Below, one piece after another: positions 25,872-34,518 of a DNA stretch of 64,000 bases. Both the position numbers and the translations under genes were made by a program. Each line of letters starts with the position of its first letter. Position 1 is the stretch's first letter. A model generated the notes under the pieces. That model was not told the origin of the DNA and searched no databases. It saw only the letters and a program-made list of their open reading frames with translations. Origin of the DNA: Glycomyces tritici (GTDB lineage Bacteria; Actinomycetota; Actinomycetes; Mycobacteriales; Micromonosporaceae); contig NZ_JAUEMJ010000004.1 in the NCBI RefSeq assembly GCF_030403505.1, positions 460,046 to 524,045 on the forward strand, given 5' to 3'.

Positions 25872-27074
25872 ATGACGCCCGCCCGCGACGACACGCCCCG
25901 CCGCCGCCTCGGCCGCGGCGCCTACCGCACCCGCGACGACGCCTACCCGCAGCCGCTGCCGCTGCGGGTGGGCGACAACGAGATGCGCGTCGTCAACGAA
26001 CGCGCCACGGCGGCGGCGCGCCCGAACCGGTCCCGCAGCGACCCGCTCACCGGCCTGCCCAGCCGCAAGCCCATGCGGGTCGTGCAGAGCGCCGACCTCC
26101 GGCCCGGGCCCGGCGAGGGCGTCGTCTCGGTCGTGGCCGACTCCGGTGCCACCGCGCCCGTCATCGCCGTCGACGGCGTGCCCGTCGCCGTCGGCAACGG
26201 CCAGCTCGACCTGGTGCTCCCGGCCGGGCCGCACACCGTCGAAGTGCAGAACACCGCCACCGTCGACCCGGTCGTCGTGCAGGTCGCCGAGCACGGCGCG
26301 CACCAGGTGCAGTACTTCGAGGACGGCGTGAGCGGCCACCGCGTCCTCGGCGAGCTGCCCGAGACCGCCGAGTTCATCCCCACGAACGCGGGCTGCTGGT
26401 CCTGGCTGGTCATGGTCTCCGCGATCTGCTGCCTGCCGATGAGCGCGGTCTCGATCCTCATGCCCAGCGAGACCTGGCACCTGGTCACGGGCATCGTCCT
26501 CGGCGCGGTCGCAGTGGTGCTCATCGGCGCGGGCTGGCCCCTGTACCGGCGCACGAAGGCCAAGTACCACCGCGACATCGCCCGGCAGCGCCGCGCGCTC
26601 CCGCGCGAGCCCGTCGCGTACGGGACCGACGCGATCCTCCTCGGCGCCCAGCCGACCGCCGTGCCGCCGCTGCCGGAGGGCATGGCCGCGATCGACCTGC
26701 ACCTCACCTGCGGCCGGCACCTGTGGGCCGGCGGGCGCAAGGCCGCGCACGGCTCGTTCCTGGCCCGCGCCTGGACGCGACCGCCGAGCGTGCGCATCAA
26801 CGGCATCGAGCGCCGCGCCTCCTGGGGGCACTGGCGCTACCTCGTCCCCACGGGCGAATACCAGGTCACGGTGCTCGTCGACGGCCGCCCGGTGAACCTC
26901 GACGTCCCCGAACGCCACACCGGCGGCCCCGGGGCGCAGCGCGACCTCGTCGTCGAAGCCCATGCGGGGCAAGCGGTCGCGGTCGAAGCCGAGGCGCAGG
27001 TGTACGCGGTCTGGCGCTCCGCCACCGGTGAGGTCGAGTCCTTCGAGCCGCGCCTGCGGCTGGAGACCGCCTAA
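25872..27074 (+). CDS. Two-TM protein with PEGA-like beta domains
   Basis: 400 residues. An Arg-rich unstructured N-terminus is followed by a beta-sandwich segment with a PEGA-like pattern (VIAVDGVPVAVGNGQLDLVLPAGPH compressed into a short repeat). Two membrane helices (about 175-225) and a second beta-rich domain with the same style (VRINGIERRASWGHWRYLVP, then GEYQVTVLVDGRPVN) follow. A paralogue with the same layout lies at 40055-41413 in the type VII locus. Likely a cell-envelope protein exposing beta domains on one face; role unknown. It ends overlapping the convergent next gene by 4 nt. Confidence 0.6.
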   Translation: MTPARDDTPRRRLGRGAYRTRDDAYPQPLPLRVGDNEMRVVNERATAAARPNRSRSDPLTGLPSRKPMRVVQSADLRPGPGEGVVSVVADSGATAPVIAVDGVPVAVGNGQLDLVLPAGPHTVEVQNTATVDPVVVQVAEHGAHQVQYFEDGVSGHRVLGELPETAEFIPTNAGCWSWLVMVSAICCLPMSAVSILMPSETWHLVTGIVLGAVAVVLIGAGWPLYRRTKAKYHRDIARQRRALPREPVAYGTDAILLGAQPTAVPPLPEGMAAIDLHLTCGRHLWAGGRKAAHGSFLARAWTRPPSVRINGIERRASWGHWRYLVPTGEYQVTVLVDGRPVNLDVPERHTGGPGAQRDLVVEAHAGQAVAVEAEAQVYAVWRSATGEVESFEPRLRLETA

Positions 27075-27910
27075 CCGTTCAGGATCGCCGCGTACTTCCG
27101 TTGCAGCGCAACGAGCTTGTGCGTGAACAGGTGCTCCTGCTCCTGCTTCGGGTCCGCGCCCTGCGTGAGGTTCGGCGTCGCGTAGACGAACATGCCGCCG
27201 CGCGCCATCCACACGACGCGGAGCATCTGCAGCTCGTCCTTCGCGGCCTCGGCCACGGCCCGCGCGGCCCCTGAATCCTTGGCCCACACGGTGACCTGCA
27301 CTGAAGTGTCCAGGAAGTCGTTGATCTTCCCCGCGATCGCACGCCCGATGAGGCTCTTCGTGAAGCGCCCCTCGGCGATCACGGGCCTGTCCGCCGTGAA
27401 CGCCGCGGCCTTCGCGAACGCGCCCGGCGCATCGCACCACGCGACGTCGTCGGGCACTTCGCCTCGGCTGGAACGGTAGTCGCAGATCAGGTCGGGCAGC
27501 CGCTCGGTGTTGCGGAGCACCCAGATCCGGTACGGGAGGACCTCGCCGTCCTCGTCGGCGTCGCATACGCACAGGCTCTCGAAGGGGACGCCCCCGCGCT
27601 CGCCGCGCACGAGCGCCCGCACCCGCTGCACCGGCAGGCCGAGCAGCCGCAGCTGCATGAGCAGCGGCCGCCACTGCGGCAGCGCGAACGCCTCGGCGTC
27701 GGACTTCGGGTCGGTGAACTCGAGGCGGTTCGGGCGGGCGTTCCGCTTCCACACCTTCGAGGCGTCGTTCACCAGGTCGGTCCTGGTCCGCGTCGCGTCG
27801 AGGGTGGCGTCCCCGACCACCATGTCGCTTACGTAGGCGAGGTTGTCGAGCCGCCGCCAGACCCGGTTGCCGTCCCGTCGCCCGCCGGCCCGGCCCTCAC
27901 TGCCCGCCAT
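27071..27910 (-). CDS. Hypothetical cytosolic protein at the end of the type VII locus
   Basis: 279 residues, no membrane segments. Features: an Arg-rich start, a TRTRTDLVNDASKVWKRN helix, a CVCDADEDGEVLPYRIWVLR strand pair and a C-terminal half resembling an alpha/beta domain (EGRFTKSLIGRAIAGKINDF, then VQVTVWAKDSG). ATG 27910 has GGGAGG upstream. It is the last gene of the long minus-strand run. Function unknown. Confidence 0.55.
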   Translation of the reverse strand: MAGSEGRAGGRRDGNRVWRRLDNLAYVSDMVVGDATLDATRTRTDLVNDASKVWKRNARPNRLEFTDPKSDAEAFALPQWRPLLMQLRLLGLPVQRVRALVRGERGGVPFESLCVCDADEDGEVLPYRIWVLRNTERLPDLICDYRSSRGEVPDDVAWCDAPGAFAKAAAFTADRPVIAEGRFTKSLIGRAIAGKINDFLDTSVQVTVWAKDSGAARAVAEAAKDELQMLRVVWMARGGMFVYATPNLTQGADPKQEQEHLFTHKLVALQRKYAAILNG

Positions 27911-27961
27911 CGCGCGCCGCCTCCCACAGTCGCTGCACCGCAACGAATCCGCGCATCGCGC

Positions 27962-28615
27962 CTACTTCCGGTAGCGGCGCAGGTCGATGCCCGAGCCGTC
28001 GGCGAACGCGATCCGGCGGTACACCCCGGCCGGCTTGAACCGCCGCAGAATCCGGGTCCGGCGCAGCCGGTCCACCTCGCCCTCGTACTCGTACTGCGTG
28101 CCGCGCACTTCGAGTATCGTCCGGATCGGCACCGGCTCGGTGAACGTGTTCGGATTCCCCGCCCCGCTCAGGAACCTCCCGTAGGTGCGCCCCTCGACCG
28201 CGACGAACGCGATGCGCCGGTCGGTGAACACCCACAGGCCGCGGCACCGCAGCTCGGGCGTCACCAGGCGGCCCATGACCGAGTCCCGGCCTTTGCCGCG
28301 CAGGACCACGTTGGGGCCCTTCAGCTTCGATCCGCCGGATCCGTCGGCGCTCGCGCCGCCCAGTCCGTCGCTGAGCATGGCGAGCACGACCAGCAGCACG
28401 ACGGAGCCGACGATCCAGGCCAGCGTCAGCGCGGCGGTCTTCCCGACGCGCCGCAGGACCTGCCCGGCCGTCCAAGGCGGCCTGGGCACGCCCTCGAACA
28501 CGGGCAGCCTCCACTGCGGGATCCAGTCGATCGTCCGCTCACCGGGCTCCAACCACTGGCGCTCGAGCAGGCCCGGGGAGTCCAGTTGCAGGTCGAAGCG
28601 GGGGTTCCGGGGCAT
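27962..28615 (-). CDS. Single-TM hypothetical protein
   Basis: 217 residues. A cytosolic N-terminus (about 55 residues), a strong membrane helix (about 58-82, LTLAWIVGSVVLLVVLAML) and a basic beta-rich C-terminal domain (GLWVFTDRRIAFVAVEG) whose pattern resembles small PH-like or bPH domains. It lies between the YbaB-like gene and the last gene of the run, in the same operon. Role not known. Confidence 0.55.
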   Translation of the reverse strand: MPRNPRFDLQLDSPGLLERQWLEPGERTIDWIPQWRLPVFEGVPRPPWTAGQVLRRVGKTAALTLAWIVGSVVLLVVLAMLSDGLGGASADGSGGSKLKGPNVVLRGKGRDSVMGRLVTPELRCRGLWVFTDRRIAFVAVEGRTYGRFLSGAGNPNTFTEPVPIRTILEVRGTQYEYEGEVDRLRRTRILRRFKPAGVYRRIAFADGSGIDLRRYRK

Positions 28616-28641
28616 CGAGGGCCTCTACTGCCGAGGTCGGG

Positions 28642-29043
28642 CTACAGGCCGCGTTCGCGGTCGAACCGGGCGCGCATGTCCTCAGGAAGCGTGCTGCGCA
28701 CCATGCCCATCACGTCCATGCGGTCGCCGAGCAGCGACTGGGCCATCTCGGTCATCTTGACGCCGTACTCGGCCTTGGCCTGCTCGATGAGCATCATGAT
28801 CGCCGGCGCGAGGGTCTGGCGCATCCGCATCGCGTACTCGTCGATGCCGATGTGGGCGACCTTTCCCTCGGCGTCGAGCTTCACGCGCAGGAGGCCGTCG
28901 TCCGAGACCACTTCGATCTCGCTGGCGCCCATCTCATCGGCGAGCCGGTTGTACTTCGCCATCATCTGCTCGGCGTCGGCCTGCATCTGCTCCAGGCGCC
29001 GCAGCATCTCCTGCGGGTCGCGGTTGCGGTCGGTCATCGTCAC
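28642..29043 (-). CDS. YbaB/EbfC-like protein
   Basis: 133 residues. A helical N-terminus (QEMLRRLEQMQADAEQMMAKY), a small beta-sheet (IEVVSDDGLLRVKLDAEGKV) and C-terminal helices match the YbaB/EbfC fold: a dimeric tweezer that in some bacteria binds DNA. In actinobacterial ESX loci such proteins (EspL type) instead support substrate stability, which fits this setting better. The start overlaps the previous YbaB-like gene by 4 nt (ATGA), so two YbaB-like proteins are made together. Confidence 0.72.
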   Translation of the reverse strand: MTMTDRNRDPQEMLRRLEQMQADAEQMMAKYNRLADEMGASEIEVVSDDGLLRVKLDAEGKVAHIGIDEYAMRMRQTLAPAIMMLIEQAKAEYGVKMTEMAQSLLGDRMDVMGMVRSTLPEDMRARFDRERGL

Positions 29044-29372
29044 GCCTCCGGCTCGGGGTCGACGCGCGGCAGTCCGCCGCCGAACACGTTCTCGCTGACG
29101 GGCAGGCCCATGATGCGGCTCATCTCCGCGGAGAGCTCGGCCTGGACCTTGTGCTCGGCGGCCCTGATGGTCTCGACGATCGCCTCGCCGAGCTCCACGC
29201 CGCTCAACTGGAACGCGCTGAGTCGCAGATCGAGCTCCCGGAGGTCCCCGGCCGCGCCGGTGACCACGCGGACGGAACCGTCCTCGCTCACCGCCTCGCC
29301 TCGGGCCTCGACGGCGAGGCGCTGAATCTCGCCCGCTTTGCGCTGCATGTCCGCTGTCGGATCCGCGTCCAC
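29040..29372 (-). CDS. Second YbaB/EbfC-like protein of a tandem pair
   Basis: 110 residues with the same helix-sheet-helix layout (RKAGEIQRLAVEARGE, then GSVRVVTGAAGDLRELDLRL). I start at GTG 29372 (VDADPTADM) because GAAGGGAGG lies six bases upstream; the longer frame from 29423 has no ribosome binding site. Coupled to the next YbaB-like gene by ATGA. The pair may form a heterodimer. Confidence 0.65.
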   Translation of the reverse strand: MDADPTADMQRKAGEIQRLAVEARGEAVSEDGSVRVVTGAAGDLRELDLRLSAFQLSGVELGEAIVETIRAAEHKVQAELSAEMSRIMGLPVSENVFGGGLPRVDPEPEA

Positions 29373-29552
29373 GGCGCCTCCCTTCGATTCCGCGATCGCA
29401 ATTCGCCCGCGGTTCACCTGCATGTTAACCGGCTCCCGCCCGCATCCGAACGCAGCGTGCGCGCGCCCTCGCGCAGGCCGCGCCGCCCGGCAGGGCCGGC
29501 GGGCGCGCCGCTGCGGCGACGTGCGACCAATGGGACCCGCTGCGCTGCCGGC

Positions 29553-29579
29553 CGGGCCCCAAGCCGTAGCCGGGGCCCG
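29553..29579 (-). terminator. Hairpin after the second fused WXG carrier gene
   Basis: CGGGCCCC / GGGGCCCG stem with an 11-nt loop, 11 nt past the carrier stop codon on the minus strand. The 217-nt gap to the YbaB-like start shows no gene. Confidence 0.45.
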
Positions 29580-29589
29580 CGCCTGCGGG

Positions 29590-30879
29590 TCACTTGCCGT
29601 CGAGCTGCCCCTGGAGGTTGCCGAACTCCCCGGCGATGTCGCCGTCGGCCGCCGAATAGTCGTCCGCGCACTGACGAAGGCTCGTCGCCGTCCCCGTCTG
29701 GGCCGTCGAGAGATCGCCGATCACCTCGGTGAGGCCCTGGCCGGTGTCGGTGTACTTGCTCGCGAAGATCAAGCCCGGAAGGCCCCAGGTCATCTCCGCG
29801 GACGTGGCCTGCTGGGCGACCGACTGGATCGAGTCGGTGTTGCCCGCGAGGCCCTCGAGCGCCCCGGCGGTGGCCACCAGTTCGTCCGGGTCCACGGCCA
29901 GCTGCCCGCCGCTGCCGCGCGAGATACCGCTCTCGTTCGGCATCAACGCATCCAACGCCGCGTTCTTCCCGATGTCCTTGCCCTGCATGACCGCCCCGAG
30001 ACCGCCGACGGTGGCGACCGAGAGGCCGGCCTTGGCGCCGATCGCCTTCAGGAAGTCCAGGAAGCCGCCCGCGCCGCGCAGGATCGTCGGGTTGTCGAGG
30101 AGGAACTTCCCGAGGAAGCCGTAGAGCATGCGGAACAGGCGGCTGGCCTCGGAGAACTTCCGGAACGCGCGGCTGAACATCGAATACGACTTGTAGGCCG
30201 CCGAGAGCAGGAACGTCGCCACGGACGCCCCGAACGTGAACGCGCTGGAGGCCAGGGCCAAGAGCCCCCGCATGATCAGCCAGGACACCAGCTCGGCGAT
30301 GATCGACCTGATGACCGCCTCGATGGTCTCGGCCAGGAGCTTCGACCACTCCAGGAGCTGCTGCACGCCCTCGACCTCGTGCGCGGCGGCGTAGGCCGAG
30401 GCCTCGAGCCCGCCGAGCTGGTTGAACGCGGCGTCCGCCGCTTGGCCGGTCCACGCCGTCAGGTGGCTGTTCACCGCGTCGGCCGTCTCGTCCTTGAGCG
30501 CGGTGAGGGCCTCCGCGACCTGGCCCCAGACCTCGATCTGGACCTGCATCTCGTCGGGGTCGCCCGAGACCGCGTGCAGCATCTCCTGCAGGGGGTCCAC
30601 GAGTTCGAGCACAATGCTCAAGCCGGCGTTGACGAGTGCGTAGACCGGGTCCCGGACGGCGAGCATCGCGTCGAGGCCGAGGGTGTAGATGTCGCCGGCG
30701 AGCCCTGCCGCCGAGGCCATCCGGTCGTCTCCGGCGACGACTCCGTAGATGTCCTCAGCGGTCTTGTAGACGCTCTTGACGACCGGGGTGCCCTGCGCGA
30801 TGTCGGTGAGGGTGCCGTCTTCGGTGGGGGTGTCGTACTGCGAGATGTCGGATCCGTACTGATCAGCGTTGCCTGTCAT
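29590..30879 (-). CDS. WXG-type carrier fused to an EspC-like secretion module (paralogue)
   Basis: 429 residues, same plan as the 15196-16437 protein: DPVYALVNAGL, a W-T-G turn (AWTGQAADAAF), a hydrophobic region (LVSWLIMRGLLALASSAFTF), then a C-terminal EspC-like module beginning AVDPDELVATAGALEGL and ending LRQCADDYSAADGD, giving Y408-x3-D412. The start at ATG 30879 (MTGNADQYG) aligns with the paralogue's start. No toxin domain. Inferred type VII substrate or carrier; its neighbour 30986-31618 is homologous to the neighbour of the paralogue. Confidence 0.75.
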   Translation of the reverse strand: MTGNADQYGSDISQYDTPTEDGTLTDIAQGTPVVKSVYKTAEDIYGVVAGDDRMASAAGLAGDIYTLGLDAMLAVRDPVYALVNAGLSIVLELVDPLQEMLHAVSGDPDEMQVQIEVWGQVAEALTALKDETADAVNSHLTAWTGQAADAAFNQLGGLEASAYAAAHEVEGVQQLLEWSKLLAETIEAVIRSIIAELVSWLIMRGLLALASSAFTFGASVATFLLSAAYKSYSMFSRAFRKFSEASRLFRMLYGFLGKFLLDNPTILRGAGGFLDFLKAIGAKAGLSVATVGGLGAVMQGKDIGKNAALDALMPNESGISRGSGGQLAVDPDELVATAGALEGLAGNTDSIQSVAQQATSAEMTWGLPGLIFASKYTDTGQGLTEVIGDLSTAQTGTATSLRQCADDYSAADGDIAGEFGNLQGQLDGK

Positions 30880-30985
30880 GGCATCAGACTCCAGTGGGCC
30901 GGGGGATGAACACTCCGTGTCGCTTCGGGGTCGCGACGGGCCCAATCTAACGCATTCGGGCTAACTTCCAGTAGGCGTCGTTCCC

Positions 30986-31618
30986 TCACATGCGATCAGA
31001 GCGGTCGGCCAGCGCGCGGAGGAACGCGACCTCGGCGTGCAGGCCGCGCTTGCCCCGGCGACGAATCCGGTCCCCGAACGAGACCGCCCACCCGCCCAGG
31101 ACCGCCCAGGAGCGACGGGGCTTGGCGAGGAGCCCGCGCTCGTCCACGAGATGCCGCGCAACAGCATGGTCCACGGCCGAGACCCGGAACAGCCGCTCAG
31201 CCGTCGAATCCTCCAGGTGCACTCTGGTTGCCCCTGGGAGCCAACCGCATTCATCGCTCGTGATCACCGGGACCCACTGCCGGACGACCACCGCCGGGCG
31301 GGGGCGCCGCAGCGGGACGGCGACGAAGGCGCCGCCCGGATGCAGGTTCGCGTACTGCACGTGGTCCTCCCCGAGGGGGACCTTGACCTCGCGCTCCCAG
31401 GCGATGGCGTGCCCGCCGCCGACCTGGCCGGAGACGACGTTCCGGAGCGGGCCGGCGCCGATCTCCCCGAAGGTCCGGGCCATGTGGGGCGCCTGCACGG
31501 CCGCGTCGTAGCGCAGGCCCGCCTTCTCCGCGAAGCGGGCCGTGCGGCGGGCGTGCAGACGCTGGTCGACAGAGTCGACGCCCGCGTTGACGAGGCCTTC
31601 GAGCAGCATCTCGACCAT
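30986..31618 (-). CDS. Small partner protein of the fused WXG carrier (paralogue)
   Basis: 210 residues, soluble. It shares with the 16447-17055 protein the Arg-rich helix (RRTARFAEKAGLRYDAA), a central GGGHAIAWERE segment and a beta pair AFVAVPLRRPRPAVVV, at low but consistent similarity. ATG 31618 has GAAGGAG upstream. It precedes the carrier on the transcript, whereas the other pair has the reverse order. Unknown function. Confidence 0.55.
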   Translation of the reverse strand: MVEMLLEGLVNAGVDSVDQRLHARRTARFAEKAGLRYDAAVQAPHMARTFGEIGAGPLRNVVSGQVGGGHAIAWEREVKVPLGEDHVQYANLHPGGAFVAVPLRRPRPAVVVRQWVPVITSDECGWLPGATRVHLEDSTAERLFRVSAVDHAVARHLVDERGLLAKPRRSWAVLGGWAVSFGDRIRRRGKRGLHAEVAFLRALADRSDRM

Positions 31619-31637
31619 GTCGTACTCCTTCAGGTAA

Positions 31638-31714
31638 GACGATGGCCGGGCACGCGGCCCGGCCATCGTCGCGGTATGGGTCGGGCCGGACGACATCGAT
31701 CATCGTCCGGCCCG
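31638..31714 (-). terminator. Double hairpin after a PPE-like Gly-rich gene
   Basis: Two separate perfect stems: 13 bp at 31638-31650/31658-31670 and 12 bp at 31682-31693/31703-31714. The second begins 8 nt past the stop of the Gly-rich gene. Together they form a strong terminator that isolates the highly expressed-type substrate gene from the following operon. Confidence 0.65.
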
Positions 31715-31722
31715 GAATCGGT

Positions 31723-33405
31723 CTACGAGTAGGGGTCTTCTTCTTCGTTGCCGATGCCCCAGACGTCTTCGTCCTCGGTCAGCCAGGTGCCGGTCTCCTG
31801 GTCGCCTTCGCCTTGGCCGCCCATGCCGCGGCCGCCACCGGCGCCGCCCATCATGCCGCCGGCCATGCCGCCGCGACCTGCGCCGCCCATGCCCTTGCCC
31901 ATGCCCTTGGGACCGCCGGCACCGCGGCCGCCGCCGGCACCTGCACCGGCTCCGCGGCCGCCACCGGCGCCGCCCATCATGCCGCCCATGCCGCCGCCCA
32001 TGCCACCACCGAGGCCGCCGCCGGCGCCACCGCCGAGGCCGCCGCCGGCACCGCCGCCGGGCCCACCACCGGGAAGCCCGCCGCCGCCGAGGCCGCCACC
32101 GCCGAGCCCGCCGCCGGAGGCCAGACCACCGGACAGGTCATCGGGGTCGGGAGTGGAAGGGCTCCACGGGTTGTCGTCCAACCCGTTGGGGTCGGGGAGG
32201 TTCGAGCCCGGACGGTCCGGGTTGCCCGGGAGGTTCGGGTTGTTGGGGTCGAAGTCCCCGGGGCCGGGGCCGGTCGGAAGGGACGGCGGGTTCATCGGCT
32301 TGGGAGAGTCGGGAGGAGTCATGTCGCCGAGGCCGGGAGGGGCGCCGCCGCCGGGAGGGCTGCCGCCGTCGAGATCGGGAGTGGGAGGGACAGCGGCGTC
32401 GTTGAAGGCCGTCTGCTCCGAGTTCTTCGCCTTCGTATCGATCTCGGAGACCTGCACATTGGCGTTGGTCTTGCGGTCCATGATGTCGCCGTTGACGATC
32501 GTGGCCTGCTCCTGCAGGTCCTCCTGACCGTCGGTGCCCAGGGCGTCGGTCTGGTCCTTGACCCACTGGTCGGTCGTTTCCTGAGCGTACTGGGAAGGCG
32601 TCCTGCCTCCCACGACGTACGCGTTCGGGTAGTCGGTGGCGAACTGGAGCGAGTTCTGGTAGAGCTCATCGCGATTGTTCTCGATGTCGGTGATGATGCT
32701 CGAGTCGAACCCGGCCCACTCCATCGCGGTCTTGGTCTCGTCGTCCGGGAAGACCTCGCACTTCTGGAAGTACGCCGGGCGGATGTGGATCTTGTGCGAG
32801 CACGCGGCGGCGTCTTCGAGGTGGAACTTCGGCGCGGGGTACACGCACTCGTTGCCGCCCTGCTGGCTGAAGATCTCCTCGGCCTTGTCGTTGAGGACCT
32901 TGACCGCGCCGCCGTCATCGCCCCAGACGTCGTCGAGGATCGTGCGGCAGTTCTTGATGACCTTTTCCACCTGCTCCTCGAAGGCGTCGTAGTCATCGCC
33001 TTCCCAGTCCTCGGAGAGCGTGGAGAGGCCGGCCTTGAGGTCCTCGGGCACGTTGTAGAGCTCGGAATAGAACGTCTGCCACTCCGAGCTGATCTTCTCG
33101 ATCGAGTACTCATCGGCTGGCGAGGGGCGCACCGAGGCGACGAGCGAGGCTACCGACTCGCCATTCGGCAGCGCGTAGGACTGAATGTCTCGCGCAGGTC
33201 GGATATTGGCAGTCTGCCCCTTCATGGGAACCGCCGACATGAGCCGGAGCCATGCCTCCTCAGCCGGTTCGACGACCTTGGCAGTGCATTCGCTGAGGCT
33301 GCAGCTCGGCGTCTTCACCAGCTCCGAGATACGGGCCTGGATCGCGGAATCCTCGATCCCGGCCTTGGCGTCGCCGTACTCTTCCTTCTCGAATTCATCG
33401 GCCAT
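31723..33405 (-). CDS. PPE-like long WXG substrate with Gly-rich tail
   Basis: 560 residues. The N-terminal helical part carries W134-E-G136 (SEDWEGDDYDAFEEQ), the WXG turn of type VII proteins. The middle (about 335-430) is Pro/Asp/Asn-rich. Residues about 430-535 are Gly/Ala/Met-rich. The protein ends EDVWGIGNEEEDPYS, nearly identical in style to the end of the 38367-39965 protein. Extracytoplasmic substrate inferred. Small helical partner and lipoprotein genes lie just upstream in the same operon (2-nt gap to the lipoprotein gene). Confidence 0.72.
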   Translation of the reverse strand: MADEFEKEEYGDAKAGIEDSAIQARISELVKTPSCSLSECTAKVVEPAEEAWLRLMSAVPMKGQTANIRPARDIQSYALPNGESVASLVASVRPSPADEYSIEKISSEWQTFYSELYNVPEDLKAGLSTLSEDWEGDDYDAFEEQVEKVIKNCRTILDDVWGDDGGAVKVLNDKAEEIFSQQGGNECVYPAPKFHLEDAAACSHKIHIRPAYFQKCEVFPDDETKTAMEWAGFDSSIITDIENNRDELYQNSLQFATDYPNAYVVGGRTPSQYAQETTDQWVKDQTDALGTDGQEDLQEQATIVNGDIMDRKTNANVQVSEIDTKAKNSEQTAFNDAAVPPTPDLDGGSPPGGGAPPGLGDMTPPDSPKPMNPPSLPTGPGPGDFDPNNPNLPGNPDRPGSNLPDPNGLDDNPWSPSTPDPDDLSGGLASGGGLGGGGLGGGGLPGGGPGGGAGGGLGGGAGGGLGGGMGGGMGGMMGGAGGGRGAGAGAGGGRGAGGPKGMGKGMGGAGRGGMAGGMMGGAGGGRGMGGQGEGDQETGTWLTEDEDVWGIGNEEEDPYS

Positions 33406-33407
33406 GA

Positions 33408-34154
33408 CTAAAGCCCGCTCTCTTTCTTGGCGAGGAGGTCGGTGAGCGTCTGCGACATGTAGTCGTTGGCGACCCAGGGAATGATCTCCTCGTGGGTGAA
33501 GGGGTAGGTCGGCTCGGCATCGAACATGACGCCCGGGTCCTCGGTGTAGTTGAGGAAGGTGTAGACGACCAGGTCCCCCTTGCGGCCGATGGCGTTGATG
33601 TACCAGGACGTGGTGTCCTGGCCTGTGTAGAGGTAGCTCTCGTCCCAGTCGCCTTCGAGTTCACCCTCCTTCACGTTCGTGCGCTCGGTGCCGTCGGTCT
33701 CGATCGAGTCCAAGAGCTGGGTGACGCGCGACTGGAAGTTCTCCGTCGCCTCTTCCTCAGAGTTCCACGGCACGCCGCCGACGGTGATGGTGGCGTTGCC
33801 GGGGAACTCCCGGCCGTCCTTCTCGAGGGGGGCGATGTCGGCCATGGCCCCGCAGGTGAAGGCCTCACCGTCAAGACCGGCGCCGATCTTGCTGGTCACC
33901 AGCCCGCTGCTGCCGAGGTCCGACACTGCCATGTAATCCTGGATCGGCTGGATGTCGTCGAGTGCCTCGCACCCTTCCCAGCTCTCCATGACCGAGAACG
34001 AACTGCCCGCAGTACTCCCGCCGGTGCTGGAGTCCTCTCCGCCGTCGGTATTGCCGGCAGGGGGGTTGTCGCCACCGCCGCCGCAACCGGAGAGGAGTAG
34101 ACCGGCCACGCCCGCGACGGCGAGGCTCTTGATCAGGGTCAGATTTCGGGTCAC
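33408..34154 (-). CDS. Lipoprotein of the type VII accessory locus
   Basis: 248 residues. The N-terminus has a basic start, a hydrophobic stretch and the lipobox LLSGC (Cys about 20), followed by a Gly/Ser/Asp linker and a globular domain with paired cysteines (WEGCEALDD and FTCGAMAD), resembling DUF3558-type lipoproteins. I start at GTG 34154, with GAGAGGAA upstream, because it gives a normal lipoprotein signal; the longer frame to 34523 overlaps the preceding gene. Located between the small partner and PPE-like genes, so it may help display the substrate at the cell surface. Confidence 0.75.
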   Translation of the reverse strand: MTRNLTLIKSLAVAGVAGLLLSGCGGGGDNPPAGNTDGGEDSSTGGSTAGSSFSVMESWEGCEALDDIQPIQDYMAVSDLGSSGLVTSKIGAGLDGEAFTCGAMADIAPLEKDGREFPGNATITVGGVPWNSEEEATENFQSRVTQLLDSIETDGTERTNVKEGELEGDWDESYLYTGQDTTSWYINAIGRKGDLVVYTFLNYTEDPGVMFDAEPTYPFTHEEIIPWVANDYMSQTLTDLLAKKESGL

Positions 34155-34200
34155 GTCAGTGTTCCTCTCTGTCGGCCGCCCGTATGCCGGCTGACCACTG

Positions 34201-34518
34201 TCACAGTTCGTTCTCGAAGTCGGTGGCACTGCTCTCGTCCGAGTCCTCGTGCGCGGCCCCGGAATCGTTGAGGGTGTCGATGATGCCTTCCAGCGCTTGC
34301 CGGAGCAGCTGCAGGTTCTCCCAGGTCGTGGAGTGGAAGGTCGCGTAGCTCTGCTTCGCGGTCTGCGAGCTCTCCAGGTACCCGAACGCCGGCGCCTTGC
34401 CGAGGACTTCACCGTTGCGGAGCTTCGGGATGAGGGTGTTCTCCACGATTTCGAGCTGCTGCTCCACCTTTGTACGGTAGGCGCGCAACGCTTCCGGGTC
34501 GACTTGCTTGGACGCCAT
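34201..34518 (-). CDS. Small WXG-like helical partner
   Basis: 105 residues, two long helices. It shares KAPAFG, the FHSTTWENLQ.LR segment and overall length with the 37989-38327 protein. The turn between helices carries no exact WxG, so it is a divergent WXG100/PE-like partner. It probably pairs with the PPE-like protein encoded two genes downstream. The acidic C-terminus (SDESSATDFENEL) may hold the export signal. Confidence 0.65.
   Translation of the reverse strand: MASKQVDPEALRAYRTKVEQQLEIVENTLIPKLRNGEVLGKAPAFGYLESSQTAKQSYATFHSTTWENLQLLRQALEGIIDTLNDSGAAHEDSDESSATDFENEL

Noticed and set aside
31723..33405. Gly-rich DNA repeats as a mobile or satellite repeat
   Set aside because: They encode the Gly-rich low-complexity tail of a type VII substrate and have no flanking repeats or transposase.
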